DNA of 35,538 nt from the NCBI GenBank assembly GCA_015067835.1, contig SVLS01000020.1:1-35538 (forward strand), read 5' to 3'. Source of the stretch: Oscillospiraceae bacterium. Its GTDB lineage: Bacteria; Bacillota; Clostridia; Oscillospirales; Oscillospiraceae. Below are positions 6,801-14,999 of this stretch, piece by piece. Both the position numbers and the translations under genes were made by a program. The notes under the pieces were generated by a model. The model was given only the letters and a program-made list of their open reading frames with translations, was not told the DNA's origin and ran no database searches. Positions within the stretch are counted from its first letter, which is position 1, and each line of letters starts with the position of its first letter.

Positions 6801-7169
6801 ATGGCGCTGCAGGAGTCCGGCGAAATGTATCTGGAAACCATTTTGGTACTTTCCCAGAAAAACCAATTTGTCCGTTCCATCGACGTTTGCGAATATATGG
6901 GCTATTCCAAGCCCAGTGTCTCCCGGGCTGTGGGACTTCTGAAAAAGGACGGCTTTATTACTGTTGAAAAAGACGGTCATATTTTTTTGACGGAAAAGGG
7001 GCGCGCCGTCGCCGAGAAAATCCTATCCCGTCACACCATCCTTACCGAAATGCTTGTCCGCCTGGGCGTCAGCAGAGAAACTGCTTCCAACGATGCCTGC
7101 CGGATTGAACACGTGGTAAGCGATGAAACCTTTGACGCCATTAAAAACCATTTGCAAAAGTATCAATAA
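6801..7169 (+). CDS. DtxR-family metal-dependent transcriptional regulator (short form)
   Basis: This 122-residue protein matches the DtxR/MntR family: a winged helix-turn-helix (residues about 4-65, with MGYSKPSVSRAVGLLKKDG) and a metal-binding dimerisation domain. The primary-site residues look like the iron-type DtxR set rather than MntR: Met9 in GEMYLE, Cys100, Glu103 and His104 in DACRIEH, and His78 in SRHTI. The second DtxR site is not fully conserved, and there is no C-terminal SH3-like domain (DtxR has about 226 residues). ATG 6801 has AAGGAGG eight bases upstream. It is divergent from rubrerythrin, and only 24 bases separate it from the transketolase genes, so it probably heads their operon. 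Metal specificity is inferred from ligands only. Confidence 0.88.
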   Translation: MALQESGEMYLETILVLSQKNQFVRSIDVCEYMGYSKPSVSRAVGLLKKDGFITVEKDGHIFLTEKGRAVAEKILSRHTILTEMLVRLGVSRETASNDACRIEHVVSDETFDAIKNHLQKYQ

Positions 7170-7193
7170 ACATCATTTTGAGGAGGCAATTCC

Positions 7194-8039
7194 ATGACGC
7201 TCAGCGAAAAAACACAGCTTCAATGTACTGCCGTAAAGGTCCGTATGGGAATTATTGAATCCACCCACGGTGCCAAGGCAGGTCACCCCGGCGGCAGCTT
7301 ATCCGCCGCTGAAATGTTCACCTACTTATACTTCAAGGAACTGAACATCGATCCCAAAAATCCCAAGGCCGAGAATCGGGACCGTTTTGTTCTGTCCAAG
7401 GGTCATACTGCCCCCGGTCTGTATGCCACTTTGGCACACCGCGGCTTCTTCCCCGTAGAGGATCTGCCCACCCTGCGTCACATCGACAGCTATCTGCAGG
7501 GTCACCCCAATATGAACACCGTTCCCGGCGTGGATATGTCCACCGGCTCTCTGGGTCAGGGCGTTTCCGTCGCCGTTGGTATGGCTCTGGGCGCAAAGCA
7601 CCAGAACAAGGACTTCCGTGTCTACACCCTGCTGGGTGACGGCGAAATTCAGGAAGGTCAGGTTTGGGAGGCCTGTATGGCTGCTGCCCATTACAAGCTG
7701 GATAACCTGGTTGTCATCGTTGACAACAACGGCCTGCAAATCGACGGCAACATCGCTGATGTTATGAGTCCCTATCCCATCGTGGACAAGCTCAATGCCT
7801 TCGGCTTCCACACCATCGCCATCAATGGCCACGATTTTGATGCCATCGAAAGTGCAATGAACGAGGCAAAGACTGTTAAGGGTCAGCCCACCGCCATTGT
7901 GATGAACACCATCAAGGGCAAGGATGTCTCCTATATGGAAAACAATGCCGGCTGGCACGGCAAGGCTCCTAACGACGAGGAGTATGAAATCGCAATGAAC
8001 GAATTGAAGGCAATTCTTTCCGGATTGGAGGGCAAGTAA
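7194..8039 (+). CDS. Transketolase, N-terminal subunit
   Basis: This 281-residue protein is the thiamine-diphosphate-binding half of a split transketolase, which moves two-carbon ketol units between sugar phosphates in the non-oxidative pentose phosphate pathway. The TPP/Mg motif is visible as LLGDGEIQEGQVWEA followed by IVDNNGLQIDG. Other family signatures are HGAKAGHPGGSLSAAE, DRFVLSKGHTAPGLYA and TGSLGQGVSVAVGMA. The start ATG 7194 has GAGGAGG upstream. It is followed after one base by the C-terminal subunit, and the pair forms the active heterotetramer. Split transketolases are common in Clostridia and archaea. Being in one operon with a metal-responsive regulator is less usual. Confidence 0.96.
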   Translation: MTLSEKTQLQCTAVKVRMGIIESTHGAKAGHPGGSLSAAEMFTYLYFKELNIDPKNPKAENRDRFVLSKGHTAPGLYATLAHRGFFPVEDLPTLRHIDSYLQGHPNMNTVPGVDMSTGSLGQGVSVAVGMALGAKHQNKDFRVYTLLGDGEIQEGQVWEACMAAAHYKLDNLVVIVDNNGLQIDGNIADVMSPYPIVDKLNAFGFHTIAINGHDFDAIESAMNEAKTVKGQPTAIVMNTIKGKDVSYMENNAGWHGKAPNDEEYEIAMNELKAILSGLEGK

Positions 8040-8040
8040 G

Positions 8041-8979
8041 ATGGCAGAAGTAAAAAAAGTTGCAACCCGTGATGCATACGGTGCTGCCCTGGCAAAGCTG
8101 GGCGCAGAGCACGATAATCTGGTGGTTTTGGATGCCGACCTGGCCGGTGCGACCAAGACCGCTGTATTCAAGAAGGCCTTCCCGGAGCGGCATTTTGACT
8201 GCGGTATCGCAGAGGGCAATATGATTTGTGTTGCCGCCGGTATGTCCACCACCGGTCTGGTTCCCTTTGCCTCTTCTTTTGCAATGTTCGCTGCCGGCCG
8301 TGCCTTTGAACAGGTGCGTAACTCCATCGGCTATCCCCATTTGAATGTGAAAATCGGTGCTACCCACGGTGGTATCTCCGTTGGCGAAGACGGTGCAAGC
8401 CATCAGTGCTGTGAAGACTTCGCTTTGATGCGCTCCATTCCCGGTATGACGGTCATCTGCCCGGCTGACGGCGTGGAAGCAGAAGCTGCTGTCAAGGCTG
8501 CTTACGAGATGGAAGGTCCTGTCTACCTGCGCTTTGGCCGTCTGGCCATTCCCCAGTTCCACGAGGAAGGCTTCAACTTCCAGATTGGCAAGGGCGAAAT
8601 TCTGAAGGACGGCACCGATGTTGCCATCATTGCCAACGGTCTGCTGGTTTACGAAGCCATTCAGGCTGGTGAGATTCTTTCTGAGGCCGGCATCAATGCA
8701 ATGGTCATCAATATGGCTACCATCAAGCCTCTGGATGAGGAGCTGGTACTGGAAGCTGCCAAGAAGTGCGGCAAGGTTATCACCTGTGAGGAGCACTCCA
8801 TCATCGGCGGTCTGGGCGAGGCTGTCAGCGCCTTTCTTGCTGAAAAGCTGCCCACCGTGGTGCGCCGCATCGGTGTCAATGACGAGTTCGGTCACTCCGG
8901 TCCTGCTGTTCCCCTGCTGAAGCAGTTTGGTCTCTCTGCTGAGCATATCGTGGAAGTTGCCAAGGAGCTGTGCAAGTAA
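8041..8979 (+). CDS. Transketolase, C-terminal subunit
   Basis: This 312-residue protein holds the pyrimidine-binding domain (about residues 5-170) and the C-terminal transketolase domain (about 190-310). Visible signatures are DADLAGATKT, the catalytic glutamate region FDCGIAEGNMICVAAGM, ATHGGISVGEDGASHQ, PVYLRFGR and TCEEHSIIGGLGEAVSAFL. The ATG at 8041 follows the stop of the N-terminal subunit by one base, and its ribosome binding site GGAGGG lies inside the end of that gene, so the subunits are made together in balanced amounts. A strong terminator follows. Similarity to DXS and pyruvate dehydrogenase E1 is expected, but the paired N-terminal subunit supports transketolase. Confidence 0.95.
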   Translation: MAEVKKVATRDAYGAALAKLGAEHDNLVVLDADLAGATKTAVFKKAFPERHFDCGIAEGNMICVAAGMSTTGLVPFASSFAMFAAGRAFEQVRNSIGYPHLNVKIGATHGGISVGEDGASHQCCEDFALMRSIPGMTVICPADGVEAEAAVKAAYEMEGPVYLRFGRLAIPQFHEEGFNFQIGKGEILKDGTDVAIIANGLLVYEAIQAGEILSEAGINAMVINMATIKPLDEELVLEAAKKCGKVITCEEHSIIGGLGEAVSAFLAEKLPTVVRRIGVNDEFGHSGPAVPLLKQFGLSAEHIVEVAKELCK

Positions 8980-8990
8980 TTTTATCACTT

Positions 8991-9022
8991 GGGTGCGCTG
9001 CCAAAAGCAGCGCACCTTTTTC
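8991..9022 (+). terminator. Rho-independent terminator of the transketolase operon
   Basis: GGTGCGCTG (8992-9000) pairs with CAGCGCACC (9008-9016) across a 7-base loop and is followed by five T. Confidence 0.88.
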
Positions 9023-9033
9023 ATCTAAATCCA

Positions 9034-9132
9034 TGTCATTGCGAGGGAGCAAAGCGACCGTGGCAATCTCCTGAAGATTCCGAAAACCTGATGGGATTGC
9101 CACACCAGTGTGCCCACTGGTTCGCAATGACA
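9034..9132. repeat. Palindromic MITE-like repeat, copy A (reverse orientation)
   Basis: This 99-bp unit is bounded by TGTCATTGCGA (9034-9044) and its complement TCGCAATGACA (9122-9132), with an inner GGCAATC/GATTGCC pair. The ACCAGT...ACTGGT hairpin arm lies in the right half here and in the left half of the other two copies (16198 and 24516), so this copy is inverted. It sits between the transketolase terminator and the next promoter. It has no coding capacity, so any transposase must act in trans. Confidence 0.85.
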
Positions 9133-9152
9133 GTAGATGGGACGGCTTCTTC

Positions 9153-9181
9153 TTGTCATATTTGATTTTCTGTGTTATAAT
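9153..9181 (+). promoter_or_regulatory. Promoter of the RACo-like operon
   Basis: TTGTCA (9153-9158) and a perfect TATAAT (9176-9181) are separated by 17 bases, 21 bases after the end of the repeat copy. Transcription would begin near 9188, giving a leader of about 22 bases. Confidence 0.75.
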
Positions 9182-9210
9182 GAGGAAAATGCGTAAAAGC
9201 GAGGTTTGTT

Positions 9211-11136
9211 ATGGCAAAGATTATTTTTCAGTTGGAGGGTGCCGGTGCAGTAACCGTAGACGGCAACATCGGCGACAATTTGCTGGAACTGGCCCGGCGG
9301 GCAAATGTAGCCATTGATGCCCCCTGCTCCGGCAACGGCTCCTGCGGCAAATGCCGCGTTCAGCTGTTGGAAGGAAGCGTGGAAACCCTCCCCTCCCGGC
9401 ATATCTCTCAGGAAGAATTCGACGCCGGATGGCGCTTGAGCTGTAACTGTAAAATCACCGGGGACTGCACCGTTTTGGTTCCCGACATTGCCAGCGCCTA
9501 CCAGTCCCGGATGAAAACGGCTGATTTGAGCAGCCCCCAGGAGGTTGCGATTTTTGATGCGGCACAGCAGGCCTTGAAGAAAAGCGGCATTGCCTTTGAA
9601 AATGCCTTCCGCTGCAAGGTGCTTTCCATGTCTGCTCCCACCCCGGAGGATACTATGCCGGATGTGGAGCGGCTTACTTGGGCTGTTCAGGAAGCCTTTG
9701 GCGTGGAAAAAGTGACGGTCCCCTACCCTGTGATGTCCAAGCTGGCTGCCACATTGCGCGCCCACGACTTTACAGTGGCTGTAAAAGGACAGCTGACCGG
9801 CGACACCTTCCAATGTATGGAAATCTGCGATCCGGCGGATACTGCCATTGTAGGCTGCGCCCTTGACATCGGCACGACCACGGTGACGATGGTGCTGACG
9901 GATCTGGAAAGCGGTAAAATTCTTTCTAAGGGTTCCTCCGGCAACGGTCAAATCCGTTACGGCGCAGATGTCATCAACCGCATCATTCAGCAGAGCCGCC
10001 CCGGCGGAAAAGAAAAACTGCAAAAAGCCATTGTGGATGAAACCCTTTCTCCCATTATCCGCAACCTGTGCCGCAGTGCAAAGCTTGCGCCGGAATCCAT
10101 TTTGCGGCTTTGCGTAGGTGCAAACACCACGATGAACCATCTTTTGGTGGGCGTGGATGCGGATCCGGTGCGGATGGACCCCTACATCCCCAGCTTCTTT
10201 GGCTGGGAGGGACTTCTGGCCGGCGACCTGCGCCTGCCGATGAACCCTCTGGCTCCGGTGGTGATTGCGCCCAACATCGGCTCTTATGTCGGCGGCGACA
10301 TTACGGCCGGCACTTTGGCCAGTCTGATTTGGGACAAGGATGAAATGAGCCTGTTCATTGACCTGGGTACCAATGGCGAGCTGGTCTTCGGTAACCGGGA
10401 TTTCCTGATGAGCTGTGCCTGCTCCGCCGGACCTGCTTTTGAGGGCGGCGATATTTCCTGCGGTATGCGCGCAACTGACGGTGCGGTGGAGGCCTGTGTT
10501 CTGGATAAGGACACAATGGAGCCCTCTTTGACCATCGTAGGCGATGCCGGGCAAAAATGCGTGGGCATCTGCGGCAGCGGTATTATTGATATTATTTCCG
10601 AATTGTTCCGTTGCGGCATCATCAATGCCAAGGGTCTGTTTGTCCGGGAGGGCAAGCGGATTGCACGGGATGCCCACGGAATGGGCCGGTATATTCTGGC
10701 TTTCCCCGAGGAGACGGAAACCGGCCGGGAAGTGTCCATTAACGAGGTGGACATTGACAACTTCATCCGTGCCAAGGGCGCTATTTTCTCCGCCGTGGAT
10801 ACTTTGCTGCAATCCGTTGATATGACGGTGGATTGCATTGACCATGTGTATGTGGCCGGCGGCATCGGCTCCGGCATCAATATGAAAAACGCCGTCAACA
10901 TCGGTATGCTTCCGGATGTGGAGCTGTCCAAGTTCAGCTATATCGGAAACTCCTCTCTGACCGGAGCTTACGCTATGGTTTTAAGCGATGAGGCCATTGC
11001 CAAGTGCGCAGAGGTTGGCGCAAATATGACCTATCTGGAGCTGTCCACCTATCCCGGATATATGGACTCCTTTGTGGCCGCCTGCTTCCTGCCCCATACC
11101 GATGCCCGTCTGTTCCCCAGCAGCTGTCAGGAATGA
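9211..11136 (+). CDS. RACo-like corrinoid-activating ferredoxin/ASKHA ATPase (DUF4445)
   Basis: This 641-residue cytoplasmic protein resembles RACo, the reductive activator of corrinoid proteins, which uses ATP to return an accidentally oxidised Co(II) corrinoid to Co(I). The N-terminal [2Fe-2S] domain has Cys39, Cys45 and Cys48 in CSGNGSCGKC plus Cys78 further on. A middle linker follows, then a C-terminal ASKHA ATPase domain from about residue 210, with ALDIGTTTVTMVL, FIDLGTNGELV and VAGGIGSGINM as nucleotide-binding signatures. Length matches the family. No corrinoid methyltransferase or acetyl-CoA synthase subunit is encoded in the window, so its client is elsewhere. It heads an operon with a DUF3786 protein, a ROK kinase and a flavo-diiron protein. 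Confidence 0.88.
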   Translation: MAKIIFQLEGAGAVTVDGNIGDNLLELARRANVAIDAPCSGNGSCGKCRVQLLEGSVETLPSRHISQEEFDAGWRLSCNCKITGDCTVLVPDIASAYQSRMKTADLSSPQEVAIFDAAQQALKKSGIAFENAFRCKVLSMSAPTPEDTMPDVERLTWAVQEAFGVEKVTVPYPVMSKLAATLRAHDFTVAVKGQLTGDTFQCMEICDPADTAIVGCALDIGTTTVTMVLTDLESGKILSKGSSGNGQIRYGADVINRIIQQSRPGGKEKLQKAIVDETLSPIIRNLCRSAKLAPESILRLCVGANTTMNHLLVGVDADPVRMDPYIPSFFGWEGLLAGDLRLPMNPLAPVVIAPNIGSYVGGDITAGTLASLIWDKDEMSLFIDLGTNGELVFGNRDFLMSCACSAGPAFEGGDISCGMRATDGAVEACVLDKDTMEPSLTIVGDAGQKCVGICGSGIIDIISELFRCGIINAKGLFVREGKRIARDAHGMGRYILAFPEETETGREVSINEVDIDNFIRAKGAIFSAVDTLLQSVDMTVDCIDHVYVAGGIGSGINMKNAVNIGMLPDVELSKFSYIGNSSLTGAYAMVLSDEAIAKCAEVGANMTYLELSTYPGYMDSFVAACFLPHTDARLFPSSCQE

Positions 11137-11229
11137 ATGCAACACACAATTCTAAGCTGAGGGCAAACGCCCGTTCCCTTCGCAAAAATATGACCAAGGA
11201 GAAGCCTTGGCATTGTCAGGAGAACAACT

Positions 11230-11841
11230 ATGGAAATTGAAAACAATAAGGAAGAAGTTCCTTTTTCCTATTACGAAAACCTGTTTCAGAAGATGGATGC
11301 TGCGGATGCAACCGCGCGGTTGAAAGATATCCAGTGGGATGGGAAAGAGTTTTATGTAAACCTACTGGGTCGAGCCTTTGCCATTTCCCATCCGAAATAC
11401 GCCTTGCGTGCAACGGATGGCGGTCAACTCCCTTCCCTGCCCACTCAGACCTTTCTGCTGCGATATCTGCTGGAGGGTAGAAGCGTAACTTCACAAGGCA
11501 CTTGGCTGACCTTCCGGGAAATGCCCTGGGGAGAGCTGTATATCAAGCCCTACACCGGGCGAGTGCTGACCCGTGCTGCCTTTACCTTCGGCACACGAAT
11601 TCAGGCTTTTCGTACCGCTTGTGAAAAAATGGGAGCCATTCCTCTGTCCCACGGCGATGCCGGCTTCCAGTTTGATTTTATCGGCGGCTATCGGATGCAG
11701 ATTCTGGTATGGGAGGGCGATGAGGAATTTCCGCCCAATGCACAGGTGCTGTATTCCGACAATTTCTCTGCCGGCTTTGCCGCAGAGGACCGGGTTGTGG
11801 CCGGCGACATTTTGATTTCAACCATCAAGGCAAATATGTAA
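11230..11841 (+). CDS. DUF3786 family protein
   Basis: This 203-residue soluble protein matches the DUF3786 family by general pattern: FSYYENLFQKMDAADATARL at the start, then IQWDGKEFYVNLLGRAFAISHP and a LPTQTFLLRYLLEG segment. The family is of unknown function and is often found in anaerobes beside corrinoid and acetyl-CoA pathway genes. Its position directly after the RACo-like gene fits that pattern and suggests a shared role in corrinoid protein upkeep; this is inference. ATG 11230 follows an AGGAGAAC site by a few bases. The spacer of 93 bases after the upstream gene holds no terminator that I can see. No catalytic motif is evident. Confidence 0.7.
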   Translation: MEIENNKEEVPFSYYENLFQKMDAADATARLKDIQWDGKEFYVNLLGRAFAISHPKYALRATDGGQLPSLPTQTFLLRYLLEGRSVTSQGTWLTFREMPWGELYIKPYTGRVLTRAAFTFGTRIQAFRTACEKMGAIPLSHGDAGFQFDFIGGYRMQILVWEGDEEFPPNAQVLYSDNFSAGFAAEDRVVAGDILISTIKANM

Positions 11842-11856
11842 GACAGGAGACAGTCC

Positions 11857-12816
11857 ATGAACTTCGGTTTTGGTGTTGATGTAGGCGGTACCACCGTCAA
11901 AATTGCCTATTTTAATCAAGAGGGTTCACTTCTTGACAAGTGGGAAATCCCCACAGATACGAAAAATGGCGGCACACAAATCCTGCCGGATATTGCCGCA
12001 TCCATCAGCGACTATTTGGAAAAGAAGAATATTCCCCGCAGTCAGGTCATCGGCATCGGTATCGGTGTCCCCGGACCGGTGGATGATGACGGCAATGTCA
12101 ACTGCTGTTCCAATCTTGGCTGGGGCGTTTTCAATGTCCACGAAGCATTAAAGGCTTTGACAGGACTTCCTGTAAAAGCCGGCAATGATGCCAATGTTGC
12201 CGCCTTGGGCGAGGCCTGGAAGGGCGGCGGCCACGGCTGCGAGAATATGCTGCTGGCTACCTTCGGTACCGGCGTTGGCGGCGGCATTATCATAGGCGGT
12301 CAGCCAATCAACGGTGCCCACGGTGCTGCCGGTGAAATTGGACACGTGATGGTCAACCGCCACGAGCAGGAACCTTGTACCTGCGGCAATTATGGCTGTG
12401 CGGAGCAATATTGCTCTGCCACCGGTGTGGTACGACTGGCAAAAATGAAGCTTTCTGCCAGCGACCGGGACAGCCTTATGCGTACCTGTCAGCACCTCAC
12501 CTGCAAGGATGTTTTTGACGCAGGAGCAAAGGGCGATGCCCTTGCTTTGGAGGTTCTGGAGCAGGTCTATGACTATATGGGACAGTTTTTGGCGGCTGTC
12601 TGCTGCACGCTGGATCCGGAGCTGGTGGTCTTGGGCGGCGGCGTCAGCAACGCCGGACAGCCCTTTTTGGAGGGAGTTAAGCGCTACTTTGACAAATACA
12701 TTTTCCACGCTTCCCGCTCCATCGGCTTTGCGTTGGCCGTTTTAGGAAACAGCGCAGGTACTTACGGCGCATTCAAGCTGATTTTGGATGCCCAAAGAAA
12801 ATCATTTCAGGAGTGA
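11857..12816 (+). CDS. ROK family sugar kinase (probable glucokinase)
   Basis: This 319-residue protein belongs to the ROK family and most likely phosphorylates glucose or a related sugar with ATP. It shows the phosphate-1 motif FGVDVGGTTVKIAYF, the sugar-binding NDANVAALGEAW with its catalytic aspartate, GTGVGGGIIIGG, the GAAGEIGHVMV segment with the zinc histidine, and the zinc knuckle CTCGNYGCAEQYC. No N-terminal DNA-binding domain is present, so it is a kinase and not a ROK repressor. It begins 15 bases after the DUF3786 gene with a GACAGGAGA site. Clostridial glucokinases of this type are the closest match by eye, but N-acetylmannosamine or fructose kinases cannot be excluded. Confidence 0.88.
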   Translation: MNFGFGVDVGGTTVKIAYFNQEGSLLDKWEIPTDTKNGGTQILPDIAASISDYLEKKNIPRSQVIGIGIGVPGPVDDDGNVNCCSNLGWGVFNVHEALKALTGLPVKAGNDANVAALGEAWKGGGHGCENMLLATFGTGVGGGIIIGGQPINGAHGAAGEIGHVMVNRHEQEPCTCGNYGCAEQYCSATGVVRLAKMKLSASDRDSLMRTCQHLTCKDVFDAGAKGDALALEVLEQVYDYMGQFLAAVCCTLDPELVVLGGGVSNAGQPFLEGVKRYFDKYIFHASRSIGFALAVLGNSAGTYGAFKLILDAQRKSFQE

Positions 12817-12821
12817 AAAAT

Positions 12822-14660
12822 ATGTACAATATCAGAAAAATTCAAGATGACTTATACTGGGTTGGCGCAAATGACCGCCGCCTTGCTATGTTCGAAGGTG
12901 TCTACTCTGTACCCGACGGTGTATCCTACAATTCCTATGTGTTGCTGGATGAAAAAACAGTCCTGTTCGACACTGTGGACAAGGCCGTTGCCAAGACCTT
13001 CTTTGAAAATCTGAAGGCCGTTCTTCAGGGCAGACCCTTGGATTATCTTTTCGTGCACCACATGGAGCCGGACCATTCTGCTGTGGTAGAGGATGTGGTT
13101 TTGCGGTATCCTGACATCAAAATCGTCTGCAACACCGCAACCAGGAATATGATGAAGCAATTTTTCACCTTCGATGTGGACAGCCGCTGGGTAGAAGCCA
13201 AGGAAGGCGAGGTTTTCTCCACCGGTCGCCACAACTTCTGCTTCGTAAAAGCACCTATGGTGCATTGGCCGGAGGTTATGGTTTCCTACGACACCACAGA
13301 CGGTATTTTGTTCTCCGCGGATGCCTTCGGCACTTTCGGTGCGCTCAATGGCGCTCTGTTTGCTGATGAGGTGGACTTTGACCGGGATTATCTGGATGAA
13401 GCCCGGCGGTACTATACCAACATCGTGGGCAAATACGGTCAGCAGGTCACCACTCTGCTCACCAAAGCCGCGATGCTGGACATTCGGATGGTTTGTCCTC
13501 TGCACGGCTTTGTGTGGAGAAAAAACATCGGCTATTTCATTGACAAATATCTCCATTGGGCATCCTACACCCCGGAGGAAACCGGCGTGATGATTGCCTA
13601 CGCCTCTGTCTACGGCAATACAGAAAACGCCGCTGAAATTCTGGCTGTAAAGCTTCGTGAAAAGGGCATTAAAACCCGGATTTACGATGTCTCCGTCACC
13701 CCGGCCTCTGACATCATCGCCGCCGCTTTCCGCTACAGCCATCTGGTCTTCGCTTCCACCACCTACAACGCAGGTATTTTCGTTTGTATGGAAGCGCTCC
13801 TCAGCGATTTGGTGGCGCACAATCTGCAAAACCGCACCGTTGCCCTTCTGGAAAACGGTTCCTGGGCTCCCACCTCCGGAAATCTGATGCGCAATATGCT
13901 TGCCAAGTGCAAGAATATGAACATTTTGGATGCCGGGCTGACCATTCGCTCCTCCCTGCAGGAAAGTCAGCTTCCCCAGCTGGAAGCTGTGGCAGATGCG
14001 CTGGCTGCTACCATTTTGCCGAACATCGCTCCGAAAGCGTCTGCTTCGCTGGTGGATAACGACGCTGTCTTTAAGCTCAGCTACGGTTTGTTCGTCCTGA
14101 CAGCACAGGAAAACGGCAAGGACAACGGCTGTATCATCAATACCGTCGGTCTGCTGACGGATGTTCCCAAACGGATTCAAATTGCTGTCAACAAGGCGAA
14201 CTACACCCACGATATGATCAAGCGCACCGGCAAATTTAATGTGTCCGTTTTGAATCAGGAAGCGCCCTTTGGCATCTTCCAGCAATTTGGCTTCTGCTCC
14301 GGCAGAGATACGGACAAATTTGCCCAGGCTTCCTACGATTGCCGCACCGAAAACGGTCTGCGCTATATCCCTGAAAATTGCAATGCGGTGCTGTCCGCCA
14401 AGGTTCTGGAAAGTTACGATTGGGGCAGCCACACCCTGTTCGTCGCAGAGCTGACGGAAGCAAAAACGCTGAACAATGTGCCCAGTATGACCTATCAATA
14501 CTATTTTGACCATGTTAAGCCAAAGCCCGCCCCCACCGCCGAAAAGAAAACCGGCTGGGTCTGCAAAATTTGCGGATATGTCTATGAGGGTGAGGCGCTG
14601 CCTGAGGATTATGTTTGTCCCCTGTGCAAGCACGGCCGTGAAGATTTCGAAAAGCTGTAA
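12822..14660 (+). CDS. Flavo-diiron protein with flavin reductase and rubredoxin domains
   Basis: This 612-residue enzyme reduces oxygen to water, or nitric oxide to nitrous oxide, protecting an anaerobe. Four domains are visible: a metallo-beta-lactamase-like diiron domain (about 1-250, ligands His80, Glu82, Asp84 and His85 in HHMEPDHS, later MVHWPE, SADAFG and CPLHGF); a flavodoxin domain from about 255 (ASVYGNTENAAE); a flavin reductase-like domain (about 405-545); and a rubredoxin domain in the last 50 residues (CKICGY and CPLC). The fused rubredoxin can take electrons directly. I chose ATG 12822, eight bases after AGGAG and just past the ROK stop; the GTG at 12813 lies in the ribosome binding site itself. 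A terminator follows. Confidence 0.95.
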   Translation: MYNIRKIQDDLYWVGANDRRLAMFEGVYSVPDGVSYNSYVLLDEKTVLFDTVDKAVAKTFFENLKAVLQGRPLDYLFVHHMEPDHSAVVEDVVLRYPDIKIVCNTATRNMMKQFFTFDVDSRWVEAKEGEVFSTGRHNFCFVKAPMVHWPEVMVSYDTTDGILFSADAFGTFGALNGALFADEVDFDRDYLDEARRYYTNIVGKYGQQVTTLLTKAAMLDIRMVCPLHGFVWRKNIGYFIDKYLHWASYTPEETGVMIAYASVYGNTENAAEILAVKLREKGIKTRIYDVSVTPASDIIAAAFRYSHLVFASTTYNAGIFVCMEALLSDLVAHNLQNRTVALLENGSWAPTSGNLMRNMLAKCKNMNILDAGLTIRSSLQESQLPQLEAVADALAATILPNIAPKASASLVDNDAVFKLSYGLFVLTAQENGKDNGCIINTVGLLTDVPKRIQIAVNKANYTHDMIKRTGKFNVSVLNQEAPFGIFQQFGFCSGRDTDKFAQASYDCRTENGLRYIPENCNAVLSAKVLESYDWGSHTLFVAELTEAKTLNNVPSMTYQYYFDHVKPKPAPTAEKKTGWVCKICGYVYEGEALPEDYVCPLCKHGREDFEKL

Positions 14661-14665
14661 TAAAA

Positions 14666-14692
14666 AGCCTGCCGCAAAAGCGGCAGGCTTTT
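14666..14692 (+). terminator. Terminator, left copy of an identical pair
   Basis: The stem GCCTGCCGC/GCGGCAGGC with an AAAA loop is followed by TTTT. It ends the RACo-like operon. The same 27 bases occur at 15286-15312, and its last bases overlap the stop codon of the convergent XRE gene. Confidence 0.9.
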
Positions 14693-14903
14693 AAAATCGG
14701 TTGTCATCCGGAATATGCTCCATAATATCCTCAACATTGCATTCAAGAATATTGCACAGCTTATCGATTGTATTCACTTCTACATTTTGGTTGTGCCGCA
14801 GACGGTTCAACTGAGAGCGATTCACATTATGATGGGTATACAGGTCATACTGCGTAATGCCCTTTTTCTTCATTGTTTTCCACAATCGGTCAAATTTAAT
14901 CAC
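14691..14903 (-). CDS. XRE family (Cro/CI-type) transcriptional regulator
   Basis: This 70-residue protein is a single helix-turn-helix domain of the Cro/CI type (HTH_26-like). The DNA-binding helices fall in GITQYDLYTHHNVNRSQLNRLRHN, and the C-terminal helix in TIDKLCNILECNVEDIMEHI. Such minimal regulators usually repress their own gene or a neighbour. The start is GTG at 14903, preceded by GGGAGGG at a good distance. The gene is divergent from the small protein gene at 15000, and a 12-bp palindrome lies between them. Its TAA stop overlaps the terminator of the converging operon. The pair looks richer in A/T than the flanking genes. Confidence 0.9.
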   Translation of the reverse strand: MIKFDRLWKTMKKKGITQYDLYTHHNVNRSQLNRLRHNQNVEVNTIDKLCNILECNVEDIMEHIPDDNRF

Positions 14904-14922
14904 TGTATATCCCTCCCAGTAC

Positions 14923-14951
14923 TTGACTTTTTCTTATTATCGCCATAAAAT
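14923..14951 (+). promoter_or_regulatory. Promoter of the small protein gene
   Basis: TTGACT (14923-14928) and TAAAAT (14946-14951) are separated by 17 bases. Transcription would begin near 14958, about 40 bases before the start codon. Confidence 0.7.
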
Positions 14952-14967
14952 AGCCTTAAGAATAGTC

Positions 14968-14979
14968 TTCGTATACGAA
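14968..14979. promoter_or_regulatory. Candidate operator palindrome TTCGTATACGAA
   Basis: This perfect 12-bp palindrome lies about 10 bases downstream of the predicted transcription start of the plus-strand gene, in the divergent spacer with the XRE regulator. This is a natural place for a Cro-like dimer to bind and repress. Confidence 0.45.
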
Positions 14980-14999
14980 CGTTCCGAAAGGAGGGGCTT

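Noticed and set aside
9175..10845. A 556-codon open frame on the minus strand opposite the RACo-like gene
   Set aside because: The plus-strand frame encodes a full ferredoxin/ASKHA protein with intact motifs; the minus-strand frame has no recognisable domain, ribosome binding site or promoter and is a shadow of biased codon use.
12852..14633. A 593-codon open frame on the minus strand opposite the flavo-diiron gene
   Set aside because: The plus-strand product has four recognisable domains; the minus-strand product has none. It is a shadow frame.
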